A stretch of 64,000 bases of DNA from Solibacillus sp. FSL H8-0523 (GCF_038051985.1 NZ_CP150291.1:3348001-3412000); one strand, 5' to 3'. Shown: positions 43,615-53,646, counted from the stretch's first letter. Numbers and translations are program-made. The notes: generated by a model from the letters alone, not told the origin.

Positions 43615-46218
43615 ATGCCAAAAAAGTATTATCAACAATCTTCTACAGACGTTTTAGAGACGCTTGGGGTAAATGAAAACGGCTTGACGGCAAATGAAGT
43701 CGAGAAAATGCGTACTACATACGGCACTAATGAACTACAAGAGACCGACCGAAAAAATATTGTGCAAGTATTTCTTGAGCAATTTAAAGATTTCCTTGTC
43801 ATTATTTTAATCCTAGCTGCGACGATTTCAGCATTTTTAGGTGAAATTGAAAGTTCCATCGTCATCTCCGTGGTCGTCTTACTAAATGCCATTTTAGGAG
43901 CTGTGCAACACGTCAAAGCCGAGCATTCACTAAATAGCTTAAAAGCGATGGCTTCGCCTACCGCAAAAGTATTACGCGACGGGCAAATAGTTGAAATCCC
44001 TTCGAAGGACGTCGTAGTTGGCGACGTTGCACTACTCGATTCTGGCGACTTTATGAGTGCAGATGGTCGAATCATTGAATGCCACAGCCTACTATTGAAT
44101 GAAAGCTCGCTAACCGGCGAATCGCTTCCCGTTGAAAAAACAAGTGCATTAATCGAGCATCATGATTTACCGATTGGTGACCGTAAAAATATGGTATTCT
44201 CGGGTAGCTTTGTGACGAATGGGCGCGGTAAGGTCGTTGTTACATCGATTGGCATGCAAACCGAAATCGGGAAAATTGCTCATTTACTTGGCCAAGCGAA
44301 GGAAAAGAAAACACCGCTCCAAGTAAGCCTTGATCAATTTGGTAAAAAGCTTGCCTTTGCGATCATATTAATATGTATCGCTATTTTCGTACTCGATGTT
44401 ATTCGTGGTCGCGAGCTTGTTGATTCATTTATGTTTGCCGTTTCACTAGCCGTTGCTGCCATTCCAGAGGCACTAAGCTCAATCGTGACAATCGTTTTAG
44501 CATTTGGCACAACGAAGATGGCCAAGGTAAATGCCATTATCCGCAATCTCCATTCCGTTGAAAGTCTTGGTAGTGTGTCTGTCATTTGTACCGACAAAAC
44601 GGGCACATTAACGCAAAACAAAATGACGGTTCAACATGTTTTTATCGATGGTGCACAACTACCAGCGAACGCAATCAATAAAGACGACGAGCTACATAAA
44701 CGATTTGTGCTCATGTCCCTACTTTGTAATGATTCCGTTACGCTTGATGAAAAGGAATTAGGCGACCCTACCGAAATTGCACTCGTTAACTTCGGGGAGC
44801 AGCACGGTTTAGATGAATTGATAATACGCGAGCAATTCCCTCGCGTTGGTGAAGTGCCATTCGATTCTGATCGTAAATGTATGAGTACCGTCCACCAGCT
44901 AGAAAATATGCTCGTGATGATTACAAAAGGCGGAGTCGATGTTCTTTTATCACGCATCAGTTATGTAAGTGGCGCACATGGCATCGATGCTGTGACGCCG
45001 GAGTATATCACGAAAATTGAACAAGCGAATAAACAACTTTCATCAGCTGGTTTACGCGTCTTAGCCTTCGCTTACAAACCCGTTTCCGTGCGCGAAATTA
45101 CAACTGACGACGAAGACAACTTAACCTTTGTCGGGTTAGTAGCGATGATGGATCCACCTCGCGCAGAAACAATAGAGGCAATTGCTGAATGTAAACATGC
45201 TGGCATCAAAACGATCATGATAACGGGCGACCATTTAATTACCGCCGCTGCCATTGCCAAGCAAATCGGTATATTAGAAGACCCTTCTGAGGCAATCGAA
45301 GGAAAAGATATTGAATCACTTTCAGACAGCGAACTGCAAAACCTTGTCGAACGCATTTCTGTCTACGCGCGCGTTTCTCCCGAGCATAAAATTCGAATTG
45401 TTCGAGCATGGCAAGAAAAAGGCCATGTCGTAGCGATGACAGGCGACGGTGTGAACGACGGACCGGCGTTAAAGCAATCGAACATTGGTGTTGCGATGGG
45501 TGTTACCGGTACAGAAGTTGCAAAAGACGCTTCTGCAATGATTTTAACGGACGACAACTTCTCTACGATTGTAAAAGCGATTTCAAATGGCCGTAGTATT
45601 TACAACAACATTCAAAACGCCATTCAGTTTTTATTATCAGGCAATACGGGCGCAATTTTAGTCGTACTATTTGCCACAATTTTTGCGTTACCAGCACCAT
45701 TTGCACCTGTTCATCTATTATTTATCAACTTATTAACGGACAGCTTGCCGGCCATTGCGATTGGGCTTGAGCCGCATAACGATAAGGTCATGAAGGAAAA
45801 ACCGCGCGATATTCGCATTCCGATTTTAAATAAATGCTTTGCACTGAATGTATTAGTTGAAGGACTACTTATCGGGCTAGCAACTGGAATCGCCTTTTGG
45901 ATTGGGTTGTCGGCAAATGATGCGATGCTAGCAAGTACGATGGCATTTGCAACACTTTGCTTATCACGCTTATTCCATGGCATTAATTGCCGTTCGAAGG
46001 AATCGATTTTCAAAATCGGATTTTTCACGAATAAACAAAGCTTACTCGCATTCGGCGTTGGTGTAGCACTTTTACACATTGTCCTCTTCACACCTGGTTT
46101 AAATGGAATTTTTGAAGTAGCCAAGTTAGACGGAACGCAGCTTGCTATCATTTATGTGTTAGCGATTGCGCCTTTCATTGTCAATCAAGTGTGGAAGTTA
46201 ATTAAGTCATCCAATTAA
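43615..46218 (+). CDS. P-type cation (calcium-type) ATPase
   Basis: An 867-residue P2-type ATPase. TGES actuator motif in NESSLTGESLPVEK, PEAL in membrane helix 4 (AVAAIPEALSSIVTIV), phosphorylation site D327 in CTDKTGTLTQNKMT, nucleotide-binding MITKGGVDV, MITGDH and MTGDGVNDGPALKQSNIGVAMG hinge, and helix 6 NLLTDSLPAIAIGLEP. By motifs it resembles bacterial Ca2+ pumps, though PEAL replaces the PEGL of SERCA-like pumps, so another divalent or monovalent cation is possible. AAGGAG precedes ATG. Complete. Confidence 0.92.
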   Translation: MPKKYYQQSSTDVLETLGVNENGLTANEVEKMRTTYGTNELQETDRKNIVQVFLEQFKDFLVIILILAATISAFLGEIESSIVISVVVLLNAILGAVQHVKAEHSLNSLKAMASPTAKVLRDGQIVEIPSKDVVVGDVALLDSGDFMSADGRIIECHSLLLNESSLTGESLPVEKTSALIEHHDLPIGDRKNMVFSGSFVTNGRGKVVVTSIGMQTEIGKIAHLLGQAKEKKTPLQVSLDQFGKKLAFAIILICIAIFVLDVIRGRELVDSFMFAVSLAVAAIPEALSSIVTIVLAFGTTKMAKVNAIIRNLHSVESLGSVSVICTDKTGTLTQNKMTVQHVFIDGAQLPANAINKDDELHKRFVLMSLLCNDSVTLDEKELGDPTEIALVNFGEQHGLDELIIREQFPRVGEVPFDSDRKCMSTVHQLENMLVMITKGGVDVLLSRISYVSGAHGIDAVTPEYITKIEQANKQLSSAGLRVLAFAYKPVSVREITTDDEDNLTFVGLVAMMDPPRAETIEAIAECKHAGIKTIMITGDHLITAAAIAKQIGILEDPSEAIEGKDIESLSDSELQNLVERISVYARVSPEHKIRIVRAWQEKGHVVAMTGDGVNDGPALKQSNIGVAMGVTGTEVAKDASAMILTDDNFSTIVKAISNGRSIYNNIQNAIQFLLSGNTGAILVVLFATIFALPAPFAPVHLLFINLLTDSLPAIAIGLEPHNDKVMKEKPRDIRIPILNKCFALNVLVEGLLIGLATGIAFWIGLSANDAMLASTMAFATLCLSRLFHGINCRSKESIFKIGFFTNKQSLLAFGVGVALLHIVLFTPGLNGIFEVAKLDGTQLAIIYVLAIAPFIVNQVWKLIKSSN

Positions 46219-46254
46219 GTAGCGTACAGCTGAATACCCATTGACGGGGAACCC

Positions 46255-46287
46255 ACCTAACTTTTGCATAACAAAAGTTAGGTTTTT
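46255..46287. terminator. Terminator of P-type ATPase gene
   Basis: Perfect 12-bp stem (46255-46266 with 46272-46283), 5-base loop, then TTTTTC. Confidence 0.85.
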
Positions 46288-46298
46288 CTATTCGATTT

Positions 46299-46505
46299 TT
46301 AAGAGCTGGTTGCCACCAGCAACTTTTTAATATCAATGCTTGCTTCACATGCACGTGGAATATTCAATATGATACTATCTTGCTTAGTAAAATCGCTTAA
46401 ATTCTCAGGCTTTCCTTCATAAACCACATGAATACGTTTCACACAGCGTTCAATCGTCGTCACTTTATTTAGTAAAACATCATTCTTAGAAAATGAAATT
46501 CCATA
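46299..46505 (-). pseudogene. HepT-like toxin fragment
   Basis: A minus-strand frame without a start reads VLLNKVTTIERCVKRIHVVY, then EGKPENLSDFTKQDSIILNI and PRACEASID, which is the N-terminal half of HepT proteins (DUF86, the HEPN RNase of MntA-HepT toxin-antitoxin pairs). After ASID the sequence leaves the family and stops (IKKLLVATSS). The RX4-6H catalytic motif expected later is absent, and no mntA antitoxin is nearby. Decayed. Confidence 0.7.
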
Positions 46506-46520
46506 TTACTTGAGAACAAA

Positions 46521-47062
46521 TCAACTGCAATGACTAATCAATCTCAGTTCATTACTTTTTAAATCAATACTTAACCTCACCATATCCCGACACTGAATCC
46601 CCTGCTCAAAAATCGGTTCGTCATATTGTTCAACGAAATGGTCATGAATGATTTCTTTCATTCGAAAACCACACTTTTGATACAGTGCCAGCTGCTGAAT
46701 GCTAGAATTTCCCGTCCAAGCTCAATCGACTGCATACCATTCGCTCTCGCTACCTCAATTGCATGAAGAACGAGTGCCTTCCCCATTCCTTTACCTTGAT
46801 GCGAATCAGCAACAGCAATATTCATAAGTTCTGCTCTCTTTGGTCCGATTTCCATTAATGCATATACGCCGATAATGATGTTCTTTTCAACTGCTACGTA
46901 CACTTCACTTTTATCAAGGTACTTCGTAATGCTTTTTTCTGAGGGATCGGCTAATAGTAGTAAATCCATAGGCTGGTTTTCATTGTGCTTAAGTTTACGA
47001 ATCATTAATTCCGTATTTTTCGACTTTGCATGTTCGGTTGCTTCATTTAGGTTATTTCCCAT
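46521..47062 (-). pseudogene. Frameshifted GNAT acetyltransferase, paralogue of 42528 gene
   Basis: ATG 47062 has GGAGGTG upstream. The first 110 residues match the neighbouring intact GNAT (VAVEKNIIIGVYALMEI, ELMNIAVADSHQGKGMGKAL). At about 46715 one base is missing in the codons for LGTGNSS (GGACGGG versus GGGACAGGG in the intact gene). The frame then goes out of register and stops at 46658, while the correct frame continues as NSSIQQLALYQKCGFRMKEI to about 46521. A recent inactivation by single-base deletion. Confidence 0.8.
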
Positions 47063-47146
47063 ATTCAACACCTCCACTTAATCCATTTTGCTGTTTAGTT
47101 AAAACGTAAGTGCCAAATACACAAACAACTCACTACAATATTTAAA

Positions 47147-47545
47147 TCAGCTTGTATCAGTACCTAGTGTTATGTTTACAATTATGAAGTTTCGTAAATA
47201 ATCCTGTGCCTGAATTTTCACCGTCGTTTCGTTTAATTCATCAGAAATAAACTGCAGCGCTCGCACCATCAACTCGTGCGCTAATCTTTGCCCACGGTAT
47301 TCCTTTTTCACAAGCACACGGCCAATCGACAGCTCCGCATAGCTTACACCTGGCGGCAAAATTCGCAAGTATGCAACAATCTCCCCATTTTCTTCTATAT
47401 ATAAATGATAAGACTGCGCATCCTTACCATCGACCTCTGGATACGGACAGTTTTGCTCAACGACAAAGACATTTGTCCGCTCTTGTAAAATAGCGTACAG
47501 CTCCTGATTTGTTAGTTGGTTAAATGTTTTTAATTTGAAATTCAT
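47147..47545 (-). CDS. ElaA-like GNAT acetyltransferase, probably C-terminally truncated
   Basis: A 132-residue protein matching ElaA-type GNATs: LQERTNVFVVEQNCPYPEVDGKD, YLRILPPGVSYAELSIGRVLV and YRGQRLAHELMVRALQF. The family normally continues after KIQAQDYL with FYESFGF and a DIPHIDM end; here it reads RNFIIVNITLGTDTS and stops about 20 residues early. GAGGTGACAC precedes ATG. Either a damaged gene or a short variant; I favour damage. Confidence 0.65.
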   Translation of the reverse strand: MNFKLKTFNQLTNQELYAILQERTNVFVVEQNCPYPEVDGKDAQSYHLYIEENGEIVAYLRILPPGVSYAELSIGRVLVKKEYRGQRLAHELMVRALQFISDELNETTVKIQAQDYLRNFIIVNITLGTDTS

Positions 47546-48093
47546 TTTGTGTCACCTCTGATTTTTTTAAAGCAAATAGACGTAAGCGACAAATAACGCC
47601 GCCTATTATTTTTAGGGGCGTTATTTTTATGCTATTTCTCTAGGGTAGTTCGCAGGCTGAAATAAAGTAAGTGTACCGGGTGCATTATTTTTACTCAATT
47701 CCACTAATGACTACTTGTGGAAAATGTCCCGCCCATTCCTTCAAATTATCGCAATCACATAAAACAATCCCCATAATGATTCGAAACAAAACGTAAATGA
47801 CAACAATTAGGTCATATTACATAAAATATCAAATATATTAAAGTACCTATAAAGTTCTTTTCAAAATTACGAAGTTACATTTATTTCAATACCTTTCGCT
47901 CCCTTACTTCGTCATCATTTACAAGCTCTACTCCGCCTTATCATTCTTATAACAAATCTACTAAATTAATCTATTCCCTAGACAGTTCTAATAATTGCAA
48001 CATACAATAAAGGTAGTAGGGAAAATATTACTTTCCACTTAGTTAATCACGTAAATCCCTTTAAATAGAACTACAAAAGAAAGTAGGTTCAAG
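47546..48093. other. Intergenic region with hairpin and possible relic
   Basis: About 550 bases. A hairpin AATAACGCC...GGGGCGTTATT (47592-47626) with T tail; an ACCGGGTGCA motif at about 47674 also found in the 43033 hairpin; and a minus-strand frame (about 47693-47790, FRIIMGIVLCDCDNLKEWAG, then HFPQVVISGIE and a stop) with no start that may be a gene relic. The rest is AT-rich leader for the kinase gene. Confidence 0.4.
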
Positions 48094-50796
48094 ATGAAGC
48101 GTAGACGAATAGGTATTAGTTATAAAATTACGAGTGGCTATGTAATTTTGATAGTCTGTATAGCCATATCAACCATCTTATTAAACACTCAAATTACAAA
48201 ATTACAGGAAGAGCGCAATGGAATTATCCAATATGATTCAGGCATGCGAACGTTATCAAATACGCTTGAGCGTCAAATTATTAAGATGGAATCTAACCTA
48301 AACCGATTTTTAATTACGGATAATCAAACGTATTTACAAAATTACTATGAAGAATTGGCGACTTGGGAATCTAATTATGCGGAACTCACGAATTTAGTGC
48401 AGGATTACTCAGGTAATGAAAAACTGCTAGAGCCAATTTATTCAGGCATTCTGAATTGGATTGATACGGTCGGGGAGCCCTTAAATGATGCGATTCTTAA
48501 TAATAATGATGAGCAAGTAGCCATATTAATTGATGGTACTCAAAGCAGTAATGCAATCATGTCCTTGCAAGAAGGGTTTTCCACATTCCGAAATTCAGAA
48601 ACGGCGGCTATTCAAGATAAAATCACAGAATTAAATAATAAAAATACAAATTTAACATTTATTCTTTTCTTCAGCTTATTTGTATTAGCTATCATCACGA
48701 TTGTTATTTTTACTATTATTTCGCGTAAAATTTCAAGCTCAATTAAAGACGTAACGAGCGCAATCGAAGATATTAACACGAATGAAGGACATGCCTATAC
48801 ACAACTTGTCGTGCGCACGAATGATGAAGTACAAGATTTAGTTCAGGCAGCGAATGAGTTGTTACAAACGATGAATGCACGAAATTGGTTTCAAAAGAAT
48901 TTGGCCGATATTGTCACAGCCTACCAAGGTGTCGATACGTTATATGAACTGGGTGATAATTTACTAAATTCCCTGACGACGAGTACGAACTCTGTATATG
49001 GGGCGTTTTATATTCAAGATCCGCAGAACAAATCGAAATTTAAAAAGGTTTCTGCTTTCGCTGAAGGAAGTAGTAATGTAGGCCGAGAAGAAATTATAAG
49101 TACGCACGGCTTCGTTGGTCAAAGTATTAAAGAGAAACGAATTTTAACATATGGTACGGCAGATGATCACCTTCATTATCTTGAAACAGCATTTGGTAAC
49201 ATCCCGATATCACATGGCATGATTGTACCTGTAATATTTGGTCAAGAGGTCATCGCGGTATTAGAGTTAGCTGCGTTAAAGCCATACAGCGGGCAACAAC
49301 TAGCTCTCATCGAAGAAATAATCATCCATCTTGGTGTCACGATTAACAGCATCCAAGGACGTATGGAAGTTATTCGACTACTAAATGAATCCCAAGCAAT
49401 GTCAGAAGAGTTGCAAGTGCAATCGGAAGAACTTCAAACGCAGTCAGAAGAATTACAAATGCAAACAGAAGAGCTAACTACGATTAATGAGCGCCTTGAA
49501 GAACGTACACGCGATGCTGAGCAAAAAACGCGTGACCTACAAAAAACGCAAACAGATCTTAAACAGATAGCACTTGAGTTACAGCAAAGCTCGAACTATA
49601 AATCTGAGTTTCTAGCAAATATGTCACATGAACTGCGCACTCCGCTGAATAGTATTCTCATCTTGTCAGAGATGTTAGCGGAAAATAAAGCGCAAAGCTT
49701 ATCCGATGATGACCTTGAGTTCGCAAAAGTTATCCATAAGTCCGGTAATGATTTATTACTACTAATCAATGATATTTTAGATTTATCGAAAGTCGAGGCA
49801 GGTAAGCTCGATTTATGGTATAGCGAAACGGATCTTTATGAAGTACCAACACATATTCAAAATTTATTTGCCCCGATTGCTAATCAAAAGGGCTTGACTT
49901 TATCGGCAAACGTAGACAGTGCTCTAGAAGCGGTGTTCCACACAGATGCGAAACGTTTCTACCAAATTATTAATAATTTATTATCCAATGCGTTGAAATT
50001 TACGGAGTCTGGTTCTGTAACAGTTAATGTCACTATTCCAGAATTGACACCTTCTATGGAAAAGCTTAGCCAGACATGGATTAAATTAAGTGTGACCGAT
50101 ACAGGCATTGGTATTCCACAAGATAAGCACTCGATCGTCTTTGAATCATTCCAGCAGGCAGATGGAGCAACAGTTCGCAAATATGGCGGCACAGGTTTAG
50201 GATTATCGATATGCCGCGAAGTGTCGAAGCTTTTAGGCGGTTGGCTAACATTGCAAAGTGAGGTAGGTGTCGGAAGTACGTTTACACTTTATTTACCAAG
50301 CCTATCGGAAGGCAACCCAATGAATGTTTCAATGATTGAAGAAATGGTTGCTGAAAAAGAAATGGTTCAGATAGAAGTTCCAGCTAGTGCTATTCATCAC
50401 TTCCAAAATAAACGAATAATCATTGCCGATGATGATTATCGTAATATTTATGCATTACGTCATGCGCTCGAGCAAAAAGGGGCTCACGTAATTGAAGCAA
50501 CTAACGGGGTAGAGTGTTTGAATATATTACAATCAGGCGAACATGTAGATGCGGTGTTAATGGATATTATGATGCCAGAGATGGACGGCTACGAGACAAT
50601 CACCCATATTCGTGAAGTGTTACAACTACATGACTTGCCGATTATCGCTCTAACAGCGAAGGCGATGAAGCAAGATCGCGAACGTGCATTCGAAGTTGGT
50701 GCTTCGGATTACATTAGTAAGCCATTAAATTTAGAGCAGCTCTTTTCTCTCTTAACAGTGTGGCTCACAAGCGAGGCTAATTCTATAAATGGATAA
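48094..50796 (+). CDS. Hybrid sensor histidine kinase, RsbK-like
   Basis: A 900-residue kinase. TM1 at about 10-30, an extracytoplasmic helical CHASE3-like domain (about 35-185), TM2 at about 190-212, HAMP, GAF (about 280-420), a Gln/Glu coiled coil with SEELQxQ repeats, HisKA with H512 in MSHELRTPLN, HATPase (NNLLSNALKF, DTGIGIP, GGTGLGLS) and a C-terminal receiver with phospho-acceptor D824 in LMDIMMPEMDG. With the overlapping CheR-type gene and the receiver-PP2C gene next door, this matches the RsbK-RsbM-RsbY set that activates sigma-B in the Bacillus cereus group. sigB itself is not in the window. Confidence 0.85.
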   Translation: MKRRRIGISYKITSGYVILIVCIAISTILLNTQITKLQEERNGIIQYDSGMRTLSNTLERQIIKMESNLNRFLITDNQTYLQNYYEELATWESNYAELTNLVQDYSGNEKLLEPIYSGILNWIDTVGEPLNDAILNNNDEQVAILIDGTQSSNAIMSLQEGFSTFRNSETAAIQDKITELNNKNTNLTFILFFSLFVLAIITIVIFTIISRKISSSIKDVTSAIEDINTNEGHAYTQLVVRTNDEVQDLVQAANELLQTMNARNWFQKNLADIVTAYQGVDTLYELGDNLLNSLTTSTNSVYGAFYIQDPQNKSKFKKVSAFAEGSSNVGREEIISTHGFVGQSIKEKRILTYGTADDHLHYLETAFGNIPISHGMIVPVIFGQEVIAVLELAALKPYSGQQLALIEEIIIHLGVTINSIQGRMEVIRLLNESQAMSEELQVQSEELQTQSEELQMQTEELTTINERLEERTRDAEQKTRDLQKTQTDLKQIALELQQSSNYKSEFLANMSHELRTPLNSILILSEMLAENKAQSLSDDDLEFAKVIHKSGNDLLLLINDILDLSKVEAGKLDLWYSETDLYEVPTHIQNLFAPIANQKGLTLSANVDSALEAVFHTDAKRFYQIINNLLSNALKFTESGSVTVNVTIPELTPSMEKLSQTWIKLSVTDTGIGIPQDKHSIVFESFQQADGATVRKYGGTGLGLSICREVSKLLGGWLTLQSEVGVGSTFTLYLPSLSEGNPMNVSMIEEMVAEKEMVQIEVPASAIHHFQNKRIIIADDDYRNIYALRHALEQKGAHVIEATNGVECLNILQSGEHVDAVLMDIMMPEMDGYETITHIREVLQLHDLPIIALTAKAMKQDRERAFEVGASDYISKPLNLEQLFSLLTVWLTSEANSING

Positions 50797-51607
50797 AAAG
50801 AAATTAGAAATACAATTATTATTAGATGCCATTTATGCACTTTCCGGCTATGACTTTCGACGCTACAATCAGCAGTCGATTCTACGTCGGATTGAGCATC
50901 GAATGCGCATTGCGAATATCCCTTCAGTTACAAGACTTACAGATGCAATTATTCATGATGAAGGGATGCTCTCGCAAATTTTACAAGATTTTTCGATTAA
51001 TGTGACTGAGATGTTTCGCAACCCTTCATTTTTTAAAGCGATTCGCGAACAGGTCATCCCGCAGCTAAAGAAGCTCAACCAAATTCGTATTTGGCACGCA
51101 GGCTGTGCGACAGGTGAAGAAGTGTACTCAATGGCGATTTTACTAAAAGAAGAAGGCTTATTAGAGCGGTCTATGCTGTACGCGACAGATATGAGTGAAT
51201 TAGCGTTAGAAAAAGCGCGACGTGGGGCTTACCCGATTCAAAAAATGCAAGCTTTCACACGAAATTATATTATAGCTGGCGGCGGCGAAAGTTTTTCTGA
51301 ATATTATAAAACAGATGAAAGTTACGCCTACTTCCAACCTGAATTTCAACATCATATAATGTTTGCCCAGCATAACTTAGTGATGGACTCATCTTTCCAA
51401 GAATTCGACATTATTATTTGCCGCAATGTACTTATTTACTTTACAGCAGAGCTACAGGGAGATGTGCATCAATTATTTTACGATAGCTTAGCACCAGGTG
51501 GTTTTTTAGGGTTAGGCGATAAAGAAACATTGCAATTTACACCGTTTGACGCCCATTATTCGGCGATTAACTTTGGTGAGCGCATTTACCAAAAAAAGAG
51601 CATTTAG
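50789..51607 (+). CDS. CheR-type protein methyltransferase, RsbM-like
   Basis: A 272-residue SAM-dependent methyltransferase. The N-terminal helical CheR domain (YDFRRYNQQSILRRIEHRM), the EMFRNPSFF substrate-loop motif, SAM motif IWHAGCATGEEVYSMAILL and FDIIICRNVLIYF are clear. It overlaps the hybrid kinase by 8 bases, so both are coupled. In the B. cereus group RsbM methylates RsbK and damps sigma-B activation; here the same role is inferred from gene order and domain match. It lacks the CheR-associated pentapeptide tether features of chemotaxis operons, and no che genes are nearby. Confidence 0.85.
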   Translation: MDKKKLEIQLLLDAIYALSGYDFRRYNQQSILRRIEHRMRIANIPSVTRLTDAIIHDEGMLSQILQDFSINVTEMFRNPSFFKAIREQVIPQLKKLNQIRIWHAGCATGEEVYSMAILLKEEGLLERSMLYATDMSELALEKARRGAYPIQKMQAFTRNYIIAGGGESFSEYYKTDESYAYFQPEFQHHIMFAQHNLVMDSSFQEFDIIICRNVLIYFTAELQGDVHQLFYDSLAPGGFLGLGDKETLQFTPFDAHYSAINFGERIYQKKSI

Positions 51608-51636
51608 ACGCAGAAACCCGCGTTTAAATGCTCTTT
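51595..51636. terminator. Bidirectional terminator inside the end of rsbM-like gene
   Basis: 12-bp stem (51595-51606 with 51625-51636) that includes the rsbM stop codon, with an inner ACGC/GCGT pair; serves convergent rsbY as well. Confidence 0.8.
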
Positions 51637-51661
51637 ATGTATGTTTGGATAATTTACTATA

Positions 51662-52795
51662 TTAATGCGCTTGAATTAACAGGACACACATGTCATCAGG
51701 CTGATTTTCTTGCTGCTCAGCCTCCACTAAATAATCTATAGGATTGTCACAAAGTGGCCAGGTTTTCCCTGCTAGCTCTCCAACCTTTTTCTCTGCTACT
51801 ATCTCATCTTTATTGATAGCCTCTAACACACCGTCCGTATACATAACGATTTGTATCGATGAAGTATACGTAATAACCTTTTTCTCAATTTTCATCTGAT
51901 CTGTAAAACCAACTGCACTGGTCGTTTGTGTTAAAGGAATCGTTTGTTGCTCATCGACTAACGCATACCCCATTGGATGCCCAGCATTGACATATTCCAG
52001 CACTTTATTTTTTGTATCAATAATGAAATAAATGCCTGTAAAATAATACAGCAAAAGCTCTTTCTCATTTTGTAGTAAACTCATATAGCGATTCATTTCT
52101 CTAATGACAAGCTCGGGCTCCTTTAAGTTATTAATCGCTTCACGTAAGACGGATGAAATATACATGCAAACAAGTGATGCCGATACACCGTGCCCCATCA
52201 TATCATGTAACATAATCGCATAGCGATGGTTATCAAGCTTCTCCCAATAATACATATCGCCTGCCAAATTTGATGATGGCAAATACGAAGCTCTAATCGA
52301 TAAATTTGGTTCAGTTACAGCTGGGCTTAACAAGCTTTGTTGGACACGTGATGCTAAATTCATTTCTTGTTGAATTTTATCTTCTTGCGCCTTATGCCAA
52401 TCCAGCTCGCCCTTTAATCTTTTTGCCACGCGAATCCGAGCAAGCAGTTCAATTTTATTAATCGGCTTCGTTAAATAATCAATGCCACCAACATCAAGGG
52501 CTTCCGATAGCTTTTCTTTATCTTCTAGCGCTGTTACAAAAATAACCTGTACATCTTTAAACTGCGGGTTTTGTTTTAAAATACGGCATGTCTCAATTCC
52601 ATCCATAACTGGCATCATAATATCTAGTAGAATAACGCTCACTTCATAGCAATGTGGCGAGTTCGATGGATCTAAATAATCGAATAGCTCCTTTGCTGAC
52701 TGTAACGGCACAATTTTCTCATATTGCTCACTCCGTAAAATTTTCTCCATTACAAAAAGATTCACTTGATTATCGTCTACAACAACAATTGCCAT
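51662..52795 (-). CDS. Response regulator with PP2C phosphatase output, RsbY-like
   Basis: A 377-residue protein. Receiver domain residues 1-120 with D58 in VILLDIMMPVMDG and K in YLTKPINK; a short linker helix; then a SpoIIE/PP2C-type phosphatase: LAGDMYYWEKL, MLHDMMGHGVSASLVCMYIS and VMYTDGVLEA carry the metal-binding Asp and Gly residues. The RsbY type dephosphorylates the anti-anti-sigma factor RsbV to free sigma-B, and its receiver is phosphorylated by RsbK. It is convergent with rsbK-rsbM across a shared terminator. Confidence 0.87.
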   Translation of the reverse strand: MAIVVVDDNQVNLFVMEKILRSEQYEKIVPLQSAKELFDYLDPSNSPHCYEVSVILLDIMMPVMDGIETCRILKQNPQFKDVQVIFVTALEDKEKLSEALDVGGIDYLTKPINKIELLARIRVAKRLKGELDWHKAQEDKIQQEMNLASRVQQSLLSPAVTEPNLSIRASYLPSSNLAGDMYYWEKLDNHRYAIMLHDMMGHGVSASLVCMYISSVLREAINNLKEPELVIREMNRYMSLLQNEKELLLYYFTGIYFIIDTKNKVLEYVNAGHPMGYALVDEQQTIPLTQTTSAVGFTDQMKIEKKVITYTSSIQIVMYTDGVLEAINKDEIVAEKKVGELAGKTWPLCDNPIDYLVEAEQQENQPDDMCVLLIQAH

Positions 52796-52962
52796 ACATT
52801 CACCTATTTTCTCTCTACGAATTCACAAATTCATTTTAATTATACTGAATATTAAAATAGAATCCAAACGGTTGCCCCCTTCTCCCTCAGTTATAAGACT
52901 TTATTTTTTCCCATAGCCAAAATTTTAGAGCCCCTGCATAGCAGTAAGGGTCATTTACCCAG

Positions 52963-52998
52963 AAAAACGCACTTTGATATACATCTAAGTGCGTTTTT
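52963..52998 (-). terminator. Terminator downstream of Opp-type pseudogene
   Basis: Perfect 12-bp stem (52963-52974 with 52987-52998), T run, about 20 bases beyond the pseudogene stop. Confidence 0.8.
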
Positions 52999-53016
52999 TC
53001 ATATTTTGAAAACTCT

Positions 53017-53630
53017 CTAAAAATACCCTTTTGCAACGGGAACTCCCCCAACGATTTCTTCTGTCGGCACACTTAGAACAGAAGACAATAGCTTTTCTGT
53101 ATAAGGATGCTGAGGATTTTCAAATACATCTTGAGTTTCCCCAACTTCTACTAGCTCTCCCTTAAACTTGCGCCTGCACGGACACATCCAATGCAGACGT
53201 TGGCTCATCAAGTACAATAAAAGATGGATCTGTAATAAGTGCACGAGCAATCGCGATTCTTTGTCGCTGTCCACGCTAAATTCATGGGGAAAACGGTCTA
53301 GATGTTCTTCTTTTAACCCAACTCGTTTCATTAATTCCACGAGTCTCTTCAAATCGCCTTTTTCTTTTCGATCTGAGCTTGGTAATCCTAATAAAGGCTC
53401 CATAATAATATCCTTTACGCGCATCCATGGATCTAAGGAACTTTGCGGATCTTGGAACACCGTTTGAATCTCGCCTGGACGTGGACGCAAATATTTATTT
53501 TTTTGCCATAAAACCTTTCCGTTATAAGTGATTGTCCCACTCGTCGGTGCTTCCTAACCAATTATCATTTTCCCTAGCGTACTTTTACCTGAGCCCAATT
53601 TACCAACAGCTATACAAAAATCTTTTTAAC
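53017..53630 (-). pseudogene. Decayed oligopeptide/dipeptide ABC transporter ATPase (OppF/DppF-like)
   Basis: Pieces of an Opp-family ATPase read in several frames. Walker A region VGKLGSGKSTLGKMI near 53600, an in-frame stop just after it, then [32 protein letters not shown], a frameshift through the signature and Walker B region ([18 protein letters not shown] in the wrong frame), and the family tail VEVGETQDVFENPQHPYTEKLLSSV. The protein cannot function. Its proximity to a D-Ala-D-Ala dipeptidase-like gene suggests that it once imported dipeptides. Confidence 0.82.
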
Positions 53631-53646
53631 ATATTACTCCCCCTAT

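Noticed and set aside
46506-47062. MntA antitoxin beside the HepT relic
   Set aside because: The upstream sequence is clearly a GNAT pseudogene; no nucleotidyltransferase motif (GSxARG) is visible.
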